This document shows, piece by piece, positions 1 to 10,576 of a stretch of DNA of 64,000 nucleotides (position 1 is the first letter of the stretch; each line of letters starts with the position of its first letter). Under the pieces are notes generated by a model. That model was not told the origin of the DNA and ran no database searches. It worked only from the letters and a program-made list of their open reading frames with translations. Source of the stretch: Balamuthia mandrillaris (Eukaryota > Discosea > Longamoebia > Balamuthiidae); assembly GCA_031835245.1 (NCBI GenBank), contig JAVKOQ010000009.1:411552-475551 (forward strand). The letters are read 5' to 3'. The translations under genes and the position numbers were made by a program.

Positions 1-1366
1 ATCTATGACATTGAATCCATATAAAAGGTCTATTTTTTGCTTTTTCCAACTGTCTCCAAAAGGTTGTTAATGAACCTACTGGTACCATTTTGGTCCTTTG
101 AAAAAAAGGAAGTTAAAAAGTTAAAATATAACAATGGTAATATAAAAAGAAGTACCAATATTTGGTAAGATTGGTCTTAAGATTAATTAATAGCTTGCGA
201 TAGTTATTATCATTAAGAAAGTCCTGTTTGTTATGAGTAGGTTGCAAGAAATTGGCATTTAACTGTGGGATTGTAATAACCCAATTGCAAAGAGTAGCAA
301 AAAAAAAACTATTAGTATCAAAACAATAAAAAAAGAAAAAATTTAAAGTTCCAAGAATACCTACAATTCCAATAACTCCAACTCCTCTAGAGTCAGGACT
401 CAGTTGCATTCCAATACGTAAATAGGATTTAATCAATCGTCCTCTATGATAAAGCATCATTCCAAATTGATTTTTGTCTTCCTGGTTTTTTTGTTTTTGT
501 TTTAGAAACAAGATAAATGAAAAAGAAAGTACTACATAGTCTTACTTGATTGAAACCAAATACTATAGGTATAGGTATATGAGTACATTTAGGTGTGTAA
601 TGAAATTCTCTTGGTTTATACAATACATGTTGTAACCTTATTTGCCTCACTTTCAATTTGCGTAACCAAATCTGTTTTGATGATTATAACATAAAAATTC
701 ATTTATATATTTTAAAAATGATAATACAAAATAAAAGAGAAAGGGAGAAAAAAAAGAAAAAGAGAGAAAGAGAAAAAAGGAAAAAGGGAAACAGAGAACA
801 TAGAAAACAAATATCAAACCTGCATTTTGGGTTGTAAGTAAAGAATGGAGAGAAAGGCACGCAATGAGTAATAAGGATTGGCAAGATTATGACCTGATGC
901 AACACTAGTATCATCTCGAAGCTCTTTGAGAAGTTCTAAATCATTGTTCTGGCCCTGATTCTCTTCATAGTCTTCTGAAAGTACAAACTCACTGGGAGCA
1001 GTGGAGCGCTCAGGTTTCTTTAAGTTGAAAACCACAATTCGTGTTCCTTGTCCATCCAAACAATCCATCTCATCCATCAATGCTTCAAATGTTTTGAATG
1101 GAGAGTAAGTAGTAATTGCCTGTGACAAACCATGTTATTAAAAACATCACCACCGAAGAAAAGTTGAGAAAAAGAAAGAATATATAAGAAATAAGATTAC
1201 TCACATGTACATTGTTAGCAAATACATCTTCAGGAATTGGCATAAAATCAGAAGCACTAGTGCTGAAATCAACAGTGATGGCACGCCCAGTCTTAGCATC
1301 CCAGCTAACAATAGGCACCAAAACTTCAGAAGCATTTATGGCTTTTAAAAAAGTCTAATAGGAGAA

Positions 1367-1406
<40 letters not shown>

Positions 1407-2539
1407 GATTCAGGGTAGTGTCAATAGTTTGATGTCATTATTGTTCATACCTGAGAAAGAAAACCCATGCTATGTGATTTCTCTGTCTTTGTAAAAACCA
1501 GGGCATCCTTGCCCAGCCGCATTGCACCTTCATACAATGTGTTTCAGAGGAAAGCAGAGAACAATAAAGAGAAAGAAATAGAACAGAAGAAGGAGCACAT
1601 ACCTGACTTGAACCCATTGCCATAGTGTCCAATTGGCAGCTCTTGACCTGTTATGTCCGTCTTGGAGTGATTTTGCTGAGTAGTGAGTTACATTTCATTT
1701 GAAGGAAGAGAAGGGAGTAAGAGAGAGAGAGAGAGAGAGAGAAAGGTGAGAGAGAAAGGTGAGAGAGAAAGAGAGAGAGAGAGAAGAGGGGAGAAGGAAC
1801 AAAGTAATGACCTTTTCACAGTGGCCAAAAGATAACATATGGTGCAGCTCCAAAGGAGACATGCCTGTGCCATTATCTTGAAAGATAAAACGAGGGCCGT
1901 TCTCAATGTTGAGTCCTTCCTCTGCTAAACTGAGACTACGTGTCCAACCATCACCATCTTCCATTGTCAGATTCTCTGTAATTGACAACGCGATTGTACG
2001 CCAAGGAGGAAGAGGAAGACAGAGGGGAGAGGAGAGAGAACAGGTTGTATGGAGATTCAATCGTCAGAATTGGGGGAGTGTAGAAGAGTGAGAGAGAGAG
2101 AGAACCAGTACTTGGAGGCGCGTTTCCTGGTTCTTCTTCCTCTACATCTGTGGGTTGTGTATGAGGCAACTTTTCCACATCAATCTCAAATCGAGTGGCT
2201 TTGGCGTCAAGAGCATTGTCTGCAAAGTGTTGTTATTTTCCAGACCAAAAACACCACATAACAATGTACATGCAAAGAAATGAAAAAAGCTTTTGTGAAA
2301 GGGAGAGGCAAGGAAGTGAGCCAAGGAACGAACCAGCTAACTCAGCGATAGCGCCAAAGACCCAAACATGAGAAGTACTGTTGCTGTGTAAAAATTTGGG
2401 ATGGGTCTGTTTGGTTGGTTTAGTTTGTTAAGAAAGAGCAAGGGTATCAGATGTACATCCGGAATGGCAAAGAGTGGCAAAGGCTTACAGTGCTATGAGC
2501 GAGTTGCTTCGAAGTCAACGGAACAGCGCCGCGCTCCAT
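1..2539 (-). CDS. MORC: MORC-family ATPase with CW zinc finger (3' end outside window)
   Basis: GHKL-type ATPase of the MORC family, which acts in the nucleus in chromatin compaction and silencing. Twelve exons can be chained in phase on the minus strand: 2489-2539, 2334-2406, 2106-2219, 1812-1975, 1603-1675, 1451-1527, 1354-1205, 1119-820, 671-546, 481-365, 262-156, 95-1. Family motifs follow in order: FLHSNSTSHVW, then the ATP-site Asn segment IAELADNALDAKATRF, FQDNGTGM, a G-rich lid GHYGNGFKSG, the transducer (S5) region with YLQPKM and THNKQDF. The last exon ends WIQCHR, the start of a CW finger (the W of the CW name), cut by the window edge. The start ATG gives a short lead (MERGAVPLTSK) that joins the THPKFLHSN segment in phase. 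Introns hold sense-strand CT tracts. The donor after exon 3 could also lie 8 bases earlier; both keep the phase. Confidence 0.9.
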
Positions 2540-2728
2540 CCTCCCACAGCAGCTGCGCCCTTTGTTCGTCCCCCCCCTTTTCTGGTTTTTTTTTTTTTTG
2601 GAAGGGGGCCCTGCTCCGGGTTCGTCCCGTACTCGAGGGGCTTTTTAGCAAAAATTATGGGAATTCCAATGTGCTGAGGATGTGCACAAACCGAGAAGAA
2701 TTTTATTGAAGCTGCAGCTTTTGTGCTC

Positions 2729-5233
2729 TCACACTGCAGAGGACTGCGAGTGGCAGAAAAAGAAGGGAGCCGAGGGTAAAGGTGAAGAGCAGTGAGGCGG
2801 AGTGGCTCGTGGCTTGTGAGGCCGCACGTAGTGTTGAAAGGCGCTTGGATCGGAGACGAACTCGGCCAAACGCTTCTTCTGGCCCTCCGCGGTGGAATCG
2901 CCCTTATAGGTCTTGAAGAGGTTGAAGAGATTGATTTGTGCCTCAAGCGCTTTCCCTTTGAGCTTGCTCACCTCTTCAACTGTGGACACTTTAGCAACGG
3001 AAAGATCAGGCGCAGTTTTCTGCTTCTTCTGCTTTGTGTGTGTGTCCTCTTCGAAGACTGGAGCAAGGCTCTTTTGATGCTTGTCCAGGTAAGCGTCCCC
3101 CTTTTTTTTTTTTGATATTTTTTTCTCTTGCTCCGCTCTCGCCTTTTGTTGTTGACGCAACTCTTGCTCTCTTTTCTTGAAGGCCTTACTTTGTTTCCTT
3201 TTTCGATTTCGCTTCCCTTGTTCATCTACGTTGTCCAAATGTTGCTGGACACTGGTCATTACATTCAATCGAAGTTTTCGAAACACGCTTGCAGTTGTGC
3301 TCCCCCTTCCTCCAAGGTTTCTTCGTAATGGAGAGAGAAATGCTCGTTCTCCAAAGGTAGGCAGGCTTTTGTCCTTTGGCGTGTCTTTTGTACGACACAT
3401 ATTTAAATTTTCGTTGTGGCAGGTATGGTAGCCATGCATGAAAACATCCGCCTTCGCCACAATGCTGTCTATCTTCTCTTTGACTTTTTGGATCTTTTCG
3501 ATCCACACTGGATCCCCATTACCATCATCACAGTACTCCTTTTTGCAACGATCACACACTTTCTCCTCTCCACTGTTGTCAGCTTCCTTTGTCTCACAAT
3601 CACACCCTTTTTTCCGCTTCAAAAGTGTTGGGTGACGGCCGATTGCAGCAAGAAGCTTGCAAGAAGATAAAAGCAAGCACAGCTGTTTTCCTTTCCTGAC
3701 CTGGGTGGCAATGTGGAAAAGGATTTCTGGGGGAAGAGCAGTGAAGGGTGTTGAACGATCCATTGAATCAAGATCCACAATCCTTTCCAGATGAGGGCAG
3801 TGGTCATCGCACTTCTTCTCAAAGTAGTGAGCCTTGGCAAACTTCATTCGTCATTGGAATTCCCCAACCATCTCCAGTCGAAGCCTTTCTTCATACTCTG
3901 CCACAGTCTCTTTAGCTTGCTGCTTGGTAAACATCTTTGCCCATCGTTCACTTTCTTTGATGGCTGTCATCAACCATGCTCCAATTTTTGCTGAATATTT
4001 TTTCCCTTTTTGGCTCTCTCCAAGTATCTTTTGCAGGTCTTTTTGAAAGTTGTTTTTCAAATGCCCTGGATCATGCACAATCTTCACGTTGGTAAGTCTG
4101 GCATCCTCGTTCAAGATCTTCAAGACTGATGGAGCATGGAGCCATAGAAGGAATGCCAAGGTAAGTAGTACATGAGATGCTTTGATATATGTTGTTGCTT
4201 GCTCCTCAAATGTTCTTTGGTGATTGAATAGGGCCACAGACCACATTCGAGTAAGTTGTTCTGCTTGAACATGTAGTACATTCCGTAATTGTAATTACGC
4301 ATTCTCCCACTTGCTTTATTCTTTTGGCTTTCTGGGTCCCACTACACGTCCCTTCTTTCTCCTCACATCGCTTTTGTATTGCCTCGATCCAACAGTCTAC
4401 ATCTACTATAAATCTGTTCCCATTTAACTTGATTTTTGGTGTAGGCCTTGATGAGGAGGTCGGTGAAGAGGAGGTCGGTGAAGAGGAGGTCGGTGAAGAG
4501 GAAGTCGGTGAAGAGGAAGTCGGTGAAGAGGAAGTCGGTGAAGAGGAGGTCGGTGAAGAGGAGGTCGGCGAAGAGGAGGTCGGTGAAAAGGAGGTCGGCA
4601 AAGAGGAGGTTGGCGAAGAGGAGGTTGGTGAAGAGGTCAATGAAGAAGTTGCCAAAAAAGTTGTTGGCGAGTGGCTCAAAAAGGAGGGTACCATACATGC
4701 TGGGATGCTGAAGGAGCCTGCTGGTGAGTGATGAAGCAAGGCAGGGAGTGCAAACGAAGGTATGGTTAAAGAAGAGGAGGAGGTAAGCAAAGAGCTCAGT
4801 GACTCAGCAGCTTTCTTTTGCTGCGCTTTCTTTTCCTCCTCTTCTTTTAGGCACTTGTTTTGGTGGCGTTGCTTTCTTTCTGGAGCTGCCTTTTTCGCCG
4901 TGGCTTGGCTTCTTGTTCCTCCTTTTCTTGTTGTTGCTGAGCTCGTTGACGCCTTTGGCTCTTGGCCTTCTGCTTCCGTCGTTTTTCTTTCTGGAGCTGG
5001 CACGGTTCCTTTGAGGACAAGGGCGAGGGCGAGGGCGAGGACAAGCATAAACTTGCAGAAGAAGCTGCTCGGCAACGCCGTTTTGATGCGGCTTGTTGTG
5101 CTCGCCTTCTTTCAAGTTTCTCTTGAGCTTCTTCTTGTCGCTGCTGTTCCTCTTGTTCCTTCTCCTCCCTTTCTCGTTTTTTTTGCGCATAGTAGTTGCG
5201 TTGATAAAGGCGTTGATACTCCTGTCGGTTCAT
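2729..5233 (-). pseudogene. DDE-transposase-like gene with TSSSP repeat and F-box-like segment
   Basis: Resembles, by pattern, the Kolobok/Mutator-like transposases seen in animals: a Cys-rich N-terminal part (IQKRCEEKEG ... ITITECTTCS), a segment VKIVHDPGHLKNNF with the second acidic residue, a CDDHCPH metal-like cluster, then TCHNENLNMCRTKD...FGERAFL and a basic tail rich in KRxRK. The first 130 residues (start ATG 5233) are a charged coiled-coil-like stretch. A tandem TSSSP array lies at 4447-4640. Near 3800-3660 the segment TALPPEILFHIATQV looks like an F-box and is not usual for transposases. The reading is not continuous: the frame changes around 4.9-5.05 kb and again near 4.25 kb (introns possible), and a UGA stands between GEFQ and RMKFAKAHYF at 3851-3853. 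No terminal inverted repeats or target duplication were found by eye. Either a decayed DNA transposon or a host gene derived from one; the family call is moderate. Confidence 0.5.
4447..4640. repeat. 15-bp minisatellite coding TSSSP
   Basis: About 13 head-to-tail copies of a 15-base unit (plus strand gaggaggtcggtgaa) with a few single-base variants. Read on the minus strand in the frame of the transposase-like gene it gives repeated Thr-Ser-Ser-Ser-Pro. All frames stay open through it, which is why it throws spurious open frames on both strands. Confidence 0.9.
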
Positions 5234-5606
5234 CTTTCTTTCTTTTTTTTTGGTTGTCTACAAAAAATTTTCTGTAAACTTTTGCATGGAAACTAAAGCG
5301 GAGCAATGAATTTTTGTCGACGTGAAAGATCTCTGCTAGAGATGAGACAAAGAAAAAGACAACAGAAATGGCCTTTTTATGGTAAGATAAAGCCTCTGTT
5401 TTGATTTTTGATTGGTGGTTTGAAACTTTCAGTAACCGATCAAAGCATTGAGCCGCTTTATAAGGAAACCCAAACAAAACCATGTCACCGTCTACACCAC
5501 CCCCTTCCTGCTCGACAAAAAATCACCAACCATCGACGCGTGACGTGGATATTTCCTTACTAGTCCCTTGCTGATGCAATTCGTTACCTTTTTTTTTGGA
5601 TAAACC
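5234..5606. other. Intergenic region between divergent genes
   Basis: Separates the transposase-like gene and SMNDC1. It holds GTCGAC at 5316-5321, a CTCGACAAAA half-match near 5508, and TGACGT at about 5532. No gene recognised. Confidence 0.5.
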
Positions 5607-6586
5607 ATGTCGACAAAACAAGAAAGAGCAGAGAAGGGGAAAGAGAGAGAGATGGAGACTGCAGAGGCGCTTGCGGGAAAGCTGGCAACGTTGTTGGAAC
5701 AGTACAAACAGGTCGAGGCCGCGTTGGAGCTGAGCCCGGAGGATAAGGACCTACAAGCAGCTAAAAAGGAGTTGCAAGAAGTAATCACCCTCACCGAAGA
5801 TTTATTTCGTCTTCAATCTGAAAAAGATTCTGGTTCTGTTGATGCCGGCAAAGCTGCTAACAACACTTCCACCACCCCAACTGAAGCTTCCTACACCTCT
5901 AGCGCTTCTTCCTCGTTATTGGACCAACAAAGCGCGCTGGCCTCTGGGAGCTACCCGGTGGGCACCACCTGCCAGGCCCTGTGGTCGGAGGACCAACGGT
6001 GGTACGACGCCATGGTGACCGCCATCACCCCATCAGGCAAGTACTTTGTCACCTTTCTGGGCTATGGCAACACTCAGGAGTGCGGTACGGAGCAGCTACG
6101 GCCCATGGTCAATGCTGCGTCGCCTGCTGCAGGCGGAAGCGGTGCCGCAACCACCTCAGCAGCCGCGACCGCCGCAGGCAGCACTTCCAATCCACACAAA
6201 CGGAAAAAGGCAGAGGATGACTTAAGCAACCTGGTGGATGCCTCTGGAGCTTTCGTCGTGCCGGAGAAGCTCAGGATCCTGCCCAACGACTCGGAGGAGG
6301 TCATAGAGAAGAAAAAACGCAAGATCAAGGCCCTGAAGAAAAAAGTTCGTCAAAGAAAGATCGAGCAAGAGAGAAACCAAAAGAAGCAGTCCTGGCAGAG
6401 CTTCACCGAGAAGAAGGGCAAGAAGCGGCGGTTGGGCTTCCTCACTGGCATGCGCAAGGACAGCATCTTCAAGTCCCCTGAGGGAGTGCAGGGCAAGGTC
6501 GGTGTCACGGGCTCTGGCAAGGAGATGACCCCACAACTGCAAGACAGTCGGACGCAATACAAGAAGAAGGCTGTCACTAAGGTTAA

Positions 6587-6590
<4 letters not shown>
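5607..6590 (+). CDS. SMNDC1: Survival-motor-neuron-related splicing factor 30 (SPF30)
   Basis: Spliceosome assembly factor whose Tudor domain binds symmetrically dimethylated arginines on Sm and other splicing proteins in the nucleus. Uninterrupted 327-codon frame from ATG 5607. It begins with the family's coiled N-terminus (LATLLEQYKQVEAALEL and ELQEVITLTEDLF), then the Tudor domain at about residues 112-165 with ALWSEDQRWYDA and FLGYGN, a basic middle (KKKRKIKALKKKVRQRK) and the conserved C-terminus SIFKSPEGVQGKVGV. Human SPF30 is 238 residues; the extra length here is a Ser/Thr/Ala-rich linker before the Tudor domain and another after it. No intron, unusual for this window. It ends 70 bp from the convergent MFAP1 stop, so two splicing factors sit tail to tail. 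GTCGAC overlaps the start codon. Confidence 0.95.

Positions 6591-6620
<30 letters not shown>
6591..6620. repeat. (G A)n tract between convergent genes
   Basis: About 15 GA units between the SMNDC1 and MFAP1 stop codons. It reads CT in the MFAP1 sense and would lie in its 3' untranslated region. Confidence 0.85.
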
Positions 6621-6623
<3 letters not shown>

Positions 6624-6660
6624 GAAAACAAAAAAAAGTAAAGTTTGGAAATCCTTACAT

Positions 6661-7788
6661 TTAATCATGACGAGAATGAGAACGATGACTAGAGGAATGG
6701 TGACGATGAGAGGAAGAGGAACGGGAGGACGAGGAAGAAGAACGAGAGGAGGAGGAAGAACGAGATGGCTCCTCTTCTCTTCCTCTTCGCTTCTTCTTCC
6801 GTCCGAAAGGATCGTCCACGGAGCCCATGCCCCCCATTCTCTCCTTGTACTTTTTGCGCAGCATAGGATCAGCCATCCACGGCGCTCCCGTTCCTTCATA
6901 CTTCTCCATCCTTCGATGCATCTCATCCTCCTTGTTGCTATCCCCAAACCGCCGCCTCAACTCTGCCATTCCTCTTTCTCCTCCTTCCTCCTCTTCCCCC
7001 CCACTTCCTCTTCTCCTTTCAACAACAGCACCGCTAGAAATAACAGCACCAGGCACGGAGACAGTGCCGAGTTTGCCGGCAGCAGCACCGGCAGAGCCAC
7101 GATAGACGGAGGGAAGGGCACGCGGATCGGCGCCAGCAAAGGTGGTGTCCTCGTTGACCAAGTGAGTCCACTTGGTCTGCCCAGCGCGTCCAAAGTTCTT
7201 GCGTTGCATGACCTTGGGGAGGATGGACTTGTCTGCCTTGTCCTCCAGGGTGGGTGCCGAGTAGTCCCGCTGTATGACCTGGTCGTCCAGATCCTGATAG
7301 AAGGCGCCCTTGTGGTAGTACTTTTGCAAGAATTTGTACTTCTTCTTGTCTTTCTGCTTGGAATCCTTGAGACGCTCCGCGTCCATGCGAAGGATCTCTG
7401 CGTCGCTGAGGTTCTTTCTGGCCTCCTTCTCGGCGTGCTCTCGCTCGAAGCGAGTGCGCTCCTCTTGATCTCGTTTGATTCGAGCCAGCTCTCGCAGCTT
7501 CCACTTCTCGTATTCGGCTAGTTGCTCTTCCTCATCCATCATTTCTTCTTCGTCCTCTATTTCGTCCTCGCTGAGAACGTCTTCTCCATTCCCGTTGGTG
7601 GCATTGGTAATATTGTGTTCTTTCGTCAACTCCGATTGGAGAATCTCTCGGGACTCAGCTATCCGTTCTTGCTTCCGCTGCTCTTCTAGCTTTTTACGTT
7701 CCTCCTCTTCTTCCAACTTGCGTTCTTGCTCTTTTATAGTTTCTCTCTCCTCTCTGTTTTTTTTAAATAAGTAAAATTAAACCCCTAT

Positions 7789-7824
<36 letters not shown>

Positions 7825-8490
7825 CCTCCGAACAAATGTAGGCGCTATCATTGGTCGTCGGCTAAGCAATTCATCTTCTGACTCTGATGTGTCCGTTTCC
7901 CACTCGGAAGAGTCTTCTTCCTCCTCTTCTTCCTCCTCCGCCTCTTTTTCTGCTTTCTCTTTCTTAATCACTTGAGCGACGTCTCTTTCCACTTCTTTCT
8001 GGTCTTCTTCTTCCTCCTCCTCCTCTTCTTGTCTGGCCATTTCTTCTCCCTCCTCTTCTTCTCTCCTTCTTCTGGCTCGTTCTCTCATCCTCGCTCTCAT
8101 TCTGGCGATCTCTTCCTCGTCTTCCTCTTCTTCCTCTGCTTCTACCTCCTCGTCCTCCTCCTCTTCTGCTCGCTTCTTTGGTTCTCGCTTCTCAGCTGCA
8201 AAGATGACTTGCGCAACAGGTTCTCTTTTGACAACAACAGCCGCGTAGCCGGCGGCTCGTCTTCCTTCCGCCGTGGTTTCATCTTCGCGGTTGCTGCTGT
8301 TGTTCTTGAAATCGAAAAAGGCCTGGGTGAGATTCTTTGGCTTTTGTTTTCCGTCCTCTTCATCTTTGACGTAGTCTGGAACTTTGCCTGGACGATACCT
8401 CGCTGCAATGTACGCACACACACAAATCAGAAATCCGAGCATGAACGCAAACAAACAAACAAAAAACCTACCCACTCCTTTGGCCTGCAT
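6661..8490 (-). CDS. MFAP1: Microfibrillar-associated protein 1, spliceosomal B-complex factor
   Basis: MFAP1 (Spp381 relative) is a core component of the precatalytic spliceosome B complex. Exons 8472-8490, 7826-8402 and 6661-7753 join in phase into 562 residues. Exon 1 is only 19 nt (MQAKGV plus one base); the intron after it stays open by chance. The N-terminal half is charged coiled coil with long Glu runs; SSEWETDTSESEDE and FVRREERETIKEQER match the family's acidic block and the following helix. The conserved C-terminal domain has KYKFLQKYYHKGAFY, DYSAPTLEDK, LPKVMQRKNFGRAG and KWTHLVNEDTT. The last about 40 residues are an RS/SH-rich tail that the human protein (439 residues) does not have. 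Intron 2 begins GTATG followed directly by a CT tract. Confidence 0.93.
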
Positions 8491-9101
8491 TGGTGGTGGT
8501 TATTTTGTTGCGCTCTGAGCTGCTGCCTATCTATAGCGCACACACACAAAACAGAGACACCCGTTCGAAACAGCGTTTTTCTCCAATCGGCACACCCGCC
8601 TCACAGCTCCACGAAAGACTTATTACTTTCTTTTCTCCAACTTTTCATTTTATTTGTGGACATCGATTATTATCCCCCTCCATTGCAATTATCGCACTTC
8701 ACCCGAATCGTCGACACGAATTGTCGACAATATTTCCATATAAGGTGTTTTAGTACATGTTAACTCCCGTTTCCGTGGAGGAGGCTATCGTACAAAAATA
8801 GAGATCGTTGTCAAGCACCGAGATCCGAAATTTTCACAGTATTTATGTCACAGTTTCAAATAAAGCCCCCGATAAATAAATTCGTAAACAGAGATCCAAG
8901 ACGCCTCTTTTCCCGCCAAATCGAACAGAACCAGTTTGGGGAAAAAAGCACACACAGTAAGCGGGAGTGCAAAAGTTTCTCTCTGCTTGGCAGGCGATTA
9001 GCAGGGAAGAAGGGGAAAAAATGTAGCAAGGAAAAAGACTCGCCAAAAGTTTTTTTTTCCCTTCAGCAGGCTCTTTTCTTTGTGTCTTGTACAGCAGAGC
9101 A
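8491..9101. other. Upstream region of MFAP1
   Basis: Contains GTCGAC at 8710-8715 and the full palindrome at 8721-8730. Weak open frames in it have no recognisable composition; no gene called. Confidence 0.5.
8721..8730. promoter_or_regulatory. TTGTCGACAA palindrome upstream of MFAP1
   Basis: Perfect 10-bp palindrome, 231 bp upstream of the MFAP1 start codon, with a second GTCGAC core six bases before it. The same 10-mer occurs at 36918 and 58043, each between divergent genes. Proposed protein-binding site; function is inference. Confidence 0.5.
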
Positions 9102-9486
9102 ATGCACGAACCTACCGACAAGGACGAAATCGTTTTACACTATCGCCAGCTACCTTTTAAAAGCTTTGCAGAGGCGGTCTCGGATCCAAGGTGGAGGCGT
9201 ATGTACACTCTAACTGCTGTTTCTTGTTTGTTCATGAGTAACCACATTTTTTTAAATTTCAGCACAACCTGCACTAAATCAAGTAGCGACGTATCCCCAT
9301 CCGTTGCCACCACTACCCGGTGCTCCAGCATTGCAACTACCATTGTGTACTGCCTTAACCTATACAACGATAGCTCCGTCACCCTCCCGCCCGCCAAATA
9401 AATCGTTGCGCCCGGGCTATTTTGCACCTCCACTTTTTTCCCCCTTTGCTCCTCTCATCCAGACTTACACGCTTTCCTTTCTATGA
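9102..9486 (+). CDS. Small proline-rich hypothetical protein
   Basis: Two exons, 9102-9198 and 9263-9486, join in phase (donor GTATGT, acceptor TTTCAG) to a 106-residue protein. The first exon reads MHEPTDKDEIVLHYRQLPFK and continues with SFAEAVSDPRW; the second is Pro/Leu-rich (PLPPLPGAPALQ) and ends in a hydrophobic stretch. No known family recognised. Support is limited to clean splice signals and an intron of 64 nt, the size common here. The stop codon lies within the first unit of the 50-bp tandem repeat that follows, so the true end could differ. Confidence 0.4.
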
Positions 9487-9618
9487 TAAGTTTTTTTCGG
9501 CCAGACTTAAACGTTTTTCCTTTCTATGTTAAGTTTTTTTGGCCAGACTTAAACGTTTTTCCTTTCTATGTTAAGTTTTTTTGGCCAGACTTAAACGTTT
9601 TTCCTTTTTATGTTAAGT
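9462..9618. repeat. 50-bp tandem repeat, four units
   Basis: Units of about 50 bp built on cagacttaaacg, tttttcctttctatg and ttaagtttttttggc follow each other three to four times with few differences; the first is the most diverged. A lone relative sits at about 9743-9780. The array is AT- and T-rich and lies just after a small gene. Confidence 0.85.
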
Positions 9619-9986
9619 GCTTTTGCCCCTCGCTTTGAATATATTGTCGATTTTTGGGGCTAAAAAGGAAATTTTATTTGTTGGGTCTCGACAATCAACA
9701 TTTTAATCGACAATTATCTGATTATTTTGGACTTTTTCGTGGCAGACTTAAAACGCTTTCCTTATTATGTTAAGTTTTTTCTGGGGTTCCTTCGCTTCTT
9801 TTTTGGCAAATTGGTTCTAGGTCGCTAGATTTTTGCTTTACTTTGGAAATTTTTCTAGATCGCCCGTTGGCTTGCACATCAAACCACTCCGCGCTAAATT
9901 CCTTAAATTCCTCTCTTACAAGTTTTTCATTTTGTCGACTTTACCTTTTTTCGATTTCTAAAAACAAAACAAAAAAGTTAAAAAAA
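9619..9986. other. AT-rich intergenic region
   Basis: Holds the single extra repeat copy at about 9743-9780, a pair of TCGACAAT elements at about 9690-9715, and GTCGAC at 9934-9939. No gene recognised. Confidence 0.5.
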
Positions 9987-10169
9987 ATGATTAAAGATGA
10001 GAAAGAAGGCAACGAGGAGACAACAAGGGCACCTCAGTTGACGGCTGGGCCGCCCCGACCACCACTCGTAATTCCTTGGGAAAAGGTAGCAGACATAGTA
10101 TTTGCTGCGCTTGGCCCAGCAATCAAACGTGCTATTCGACGCAAGCCACAAAAGCTTCCTGTCAAATAA
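9987..10169 (+). CDS. Small basic hypothetical protein, 60 residues
   Basis: ATG 9987 follows an A-rich leader (aaaaaaatg) and opens a 60-residue frame ending TAA. The N-terminus is acidic (MIKDEKEGNEETT), then a Pro-rich stretch and VADIVFAALGPAIKRAIRRK, which could form an amphipathic helix with a basic end. No family recognised. GTCGAC lies on either side (9934 and 10197). It might be a small gene or an upstream frame of the Dicer transcript. Confidence 0.35.
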   Translation: MIKDEKEGNEETTRAPQLTAGPPRPPLVIPWEKVADIVFAALGPAIKRAIRRKPQKLPVK

Positions 10170-10576
10170 ACGTTTACCAAACCAGATAAGGAAAGAGTCG
10201 ACAAAATGAAAAAAATTCCCACGTCAGCCCTGGTTGAACCAACCGTCCGTGACGTCATTTTCCCCAAAAAAGGACTGATGACATCAGCGGCAGAAAACTC
10301 ATTGCTCGGAGTGTGTGACATAAATTTCGAGTGTCCCGGACACCAAAAAAAAAAAGTGAGGGGTTATGTGAGAAGTGGAAGAAGAGACGAGCGCAAACGC
10401 TTGAGTGGCCGTTGGTTTTGTTGTAAAAAGGGGGTGGTGTGGGAGGTGGTGGTGGTGGCGGTTGTTTTTGTCTGTTTTTTTTTTCGTTGGGCCGGTTGTA
10501 AGGCGCCTCACTCTCTCTGCCGTTTTTAACATTCCTCCCTCGTTCCTTTTGTGAACGAAGAGAGAACGCCTCAACG
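10170..10576. other. Upstream region of the Dicer-like gene
   Basis: Contains GTCGAC at 10197-10202 and a full CRE-type TGACGTCA at 10250-10257, then a GT-rich stretch. An open frame from 10206 has no family features and was not called. Confidence 0.45.
10250..10257. promoter_or_regulatory. CRE-like TGACGTCA
   Basis: Perfect 8-bp bZIP (CREB/ATF-type) site about 320 bp before the Dicer start. Similar TGACGT or GACGTCA cores occur near 5532, 36821, 36881 and 58973. Role is inference. Confidence 0.3.

Noticed and set aside
4324-4731. Plus-strand frame of repeated EEVGE
   Set aside because: Antisense reading of the 15-bp minisatellite; the minus frame continues into transposase-like motifs on both sides.
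8845-9213. Plus-strand frame of 122 codons
   Set aside because: No family features, and it overlaps the better supported two-exon small gene in a different frame.
9462-9620. Regular repeats resembling a CRISPR array
   Set aside because: Units are directly adjacent with no unique spacers, and the genome is eukaryotic.
10206-10529. Plus-strand frame before the Dicer gene
   Set aside because: It contains the CRE-like site and homopolymer runs, and has no coding character.
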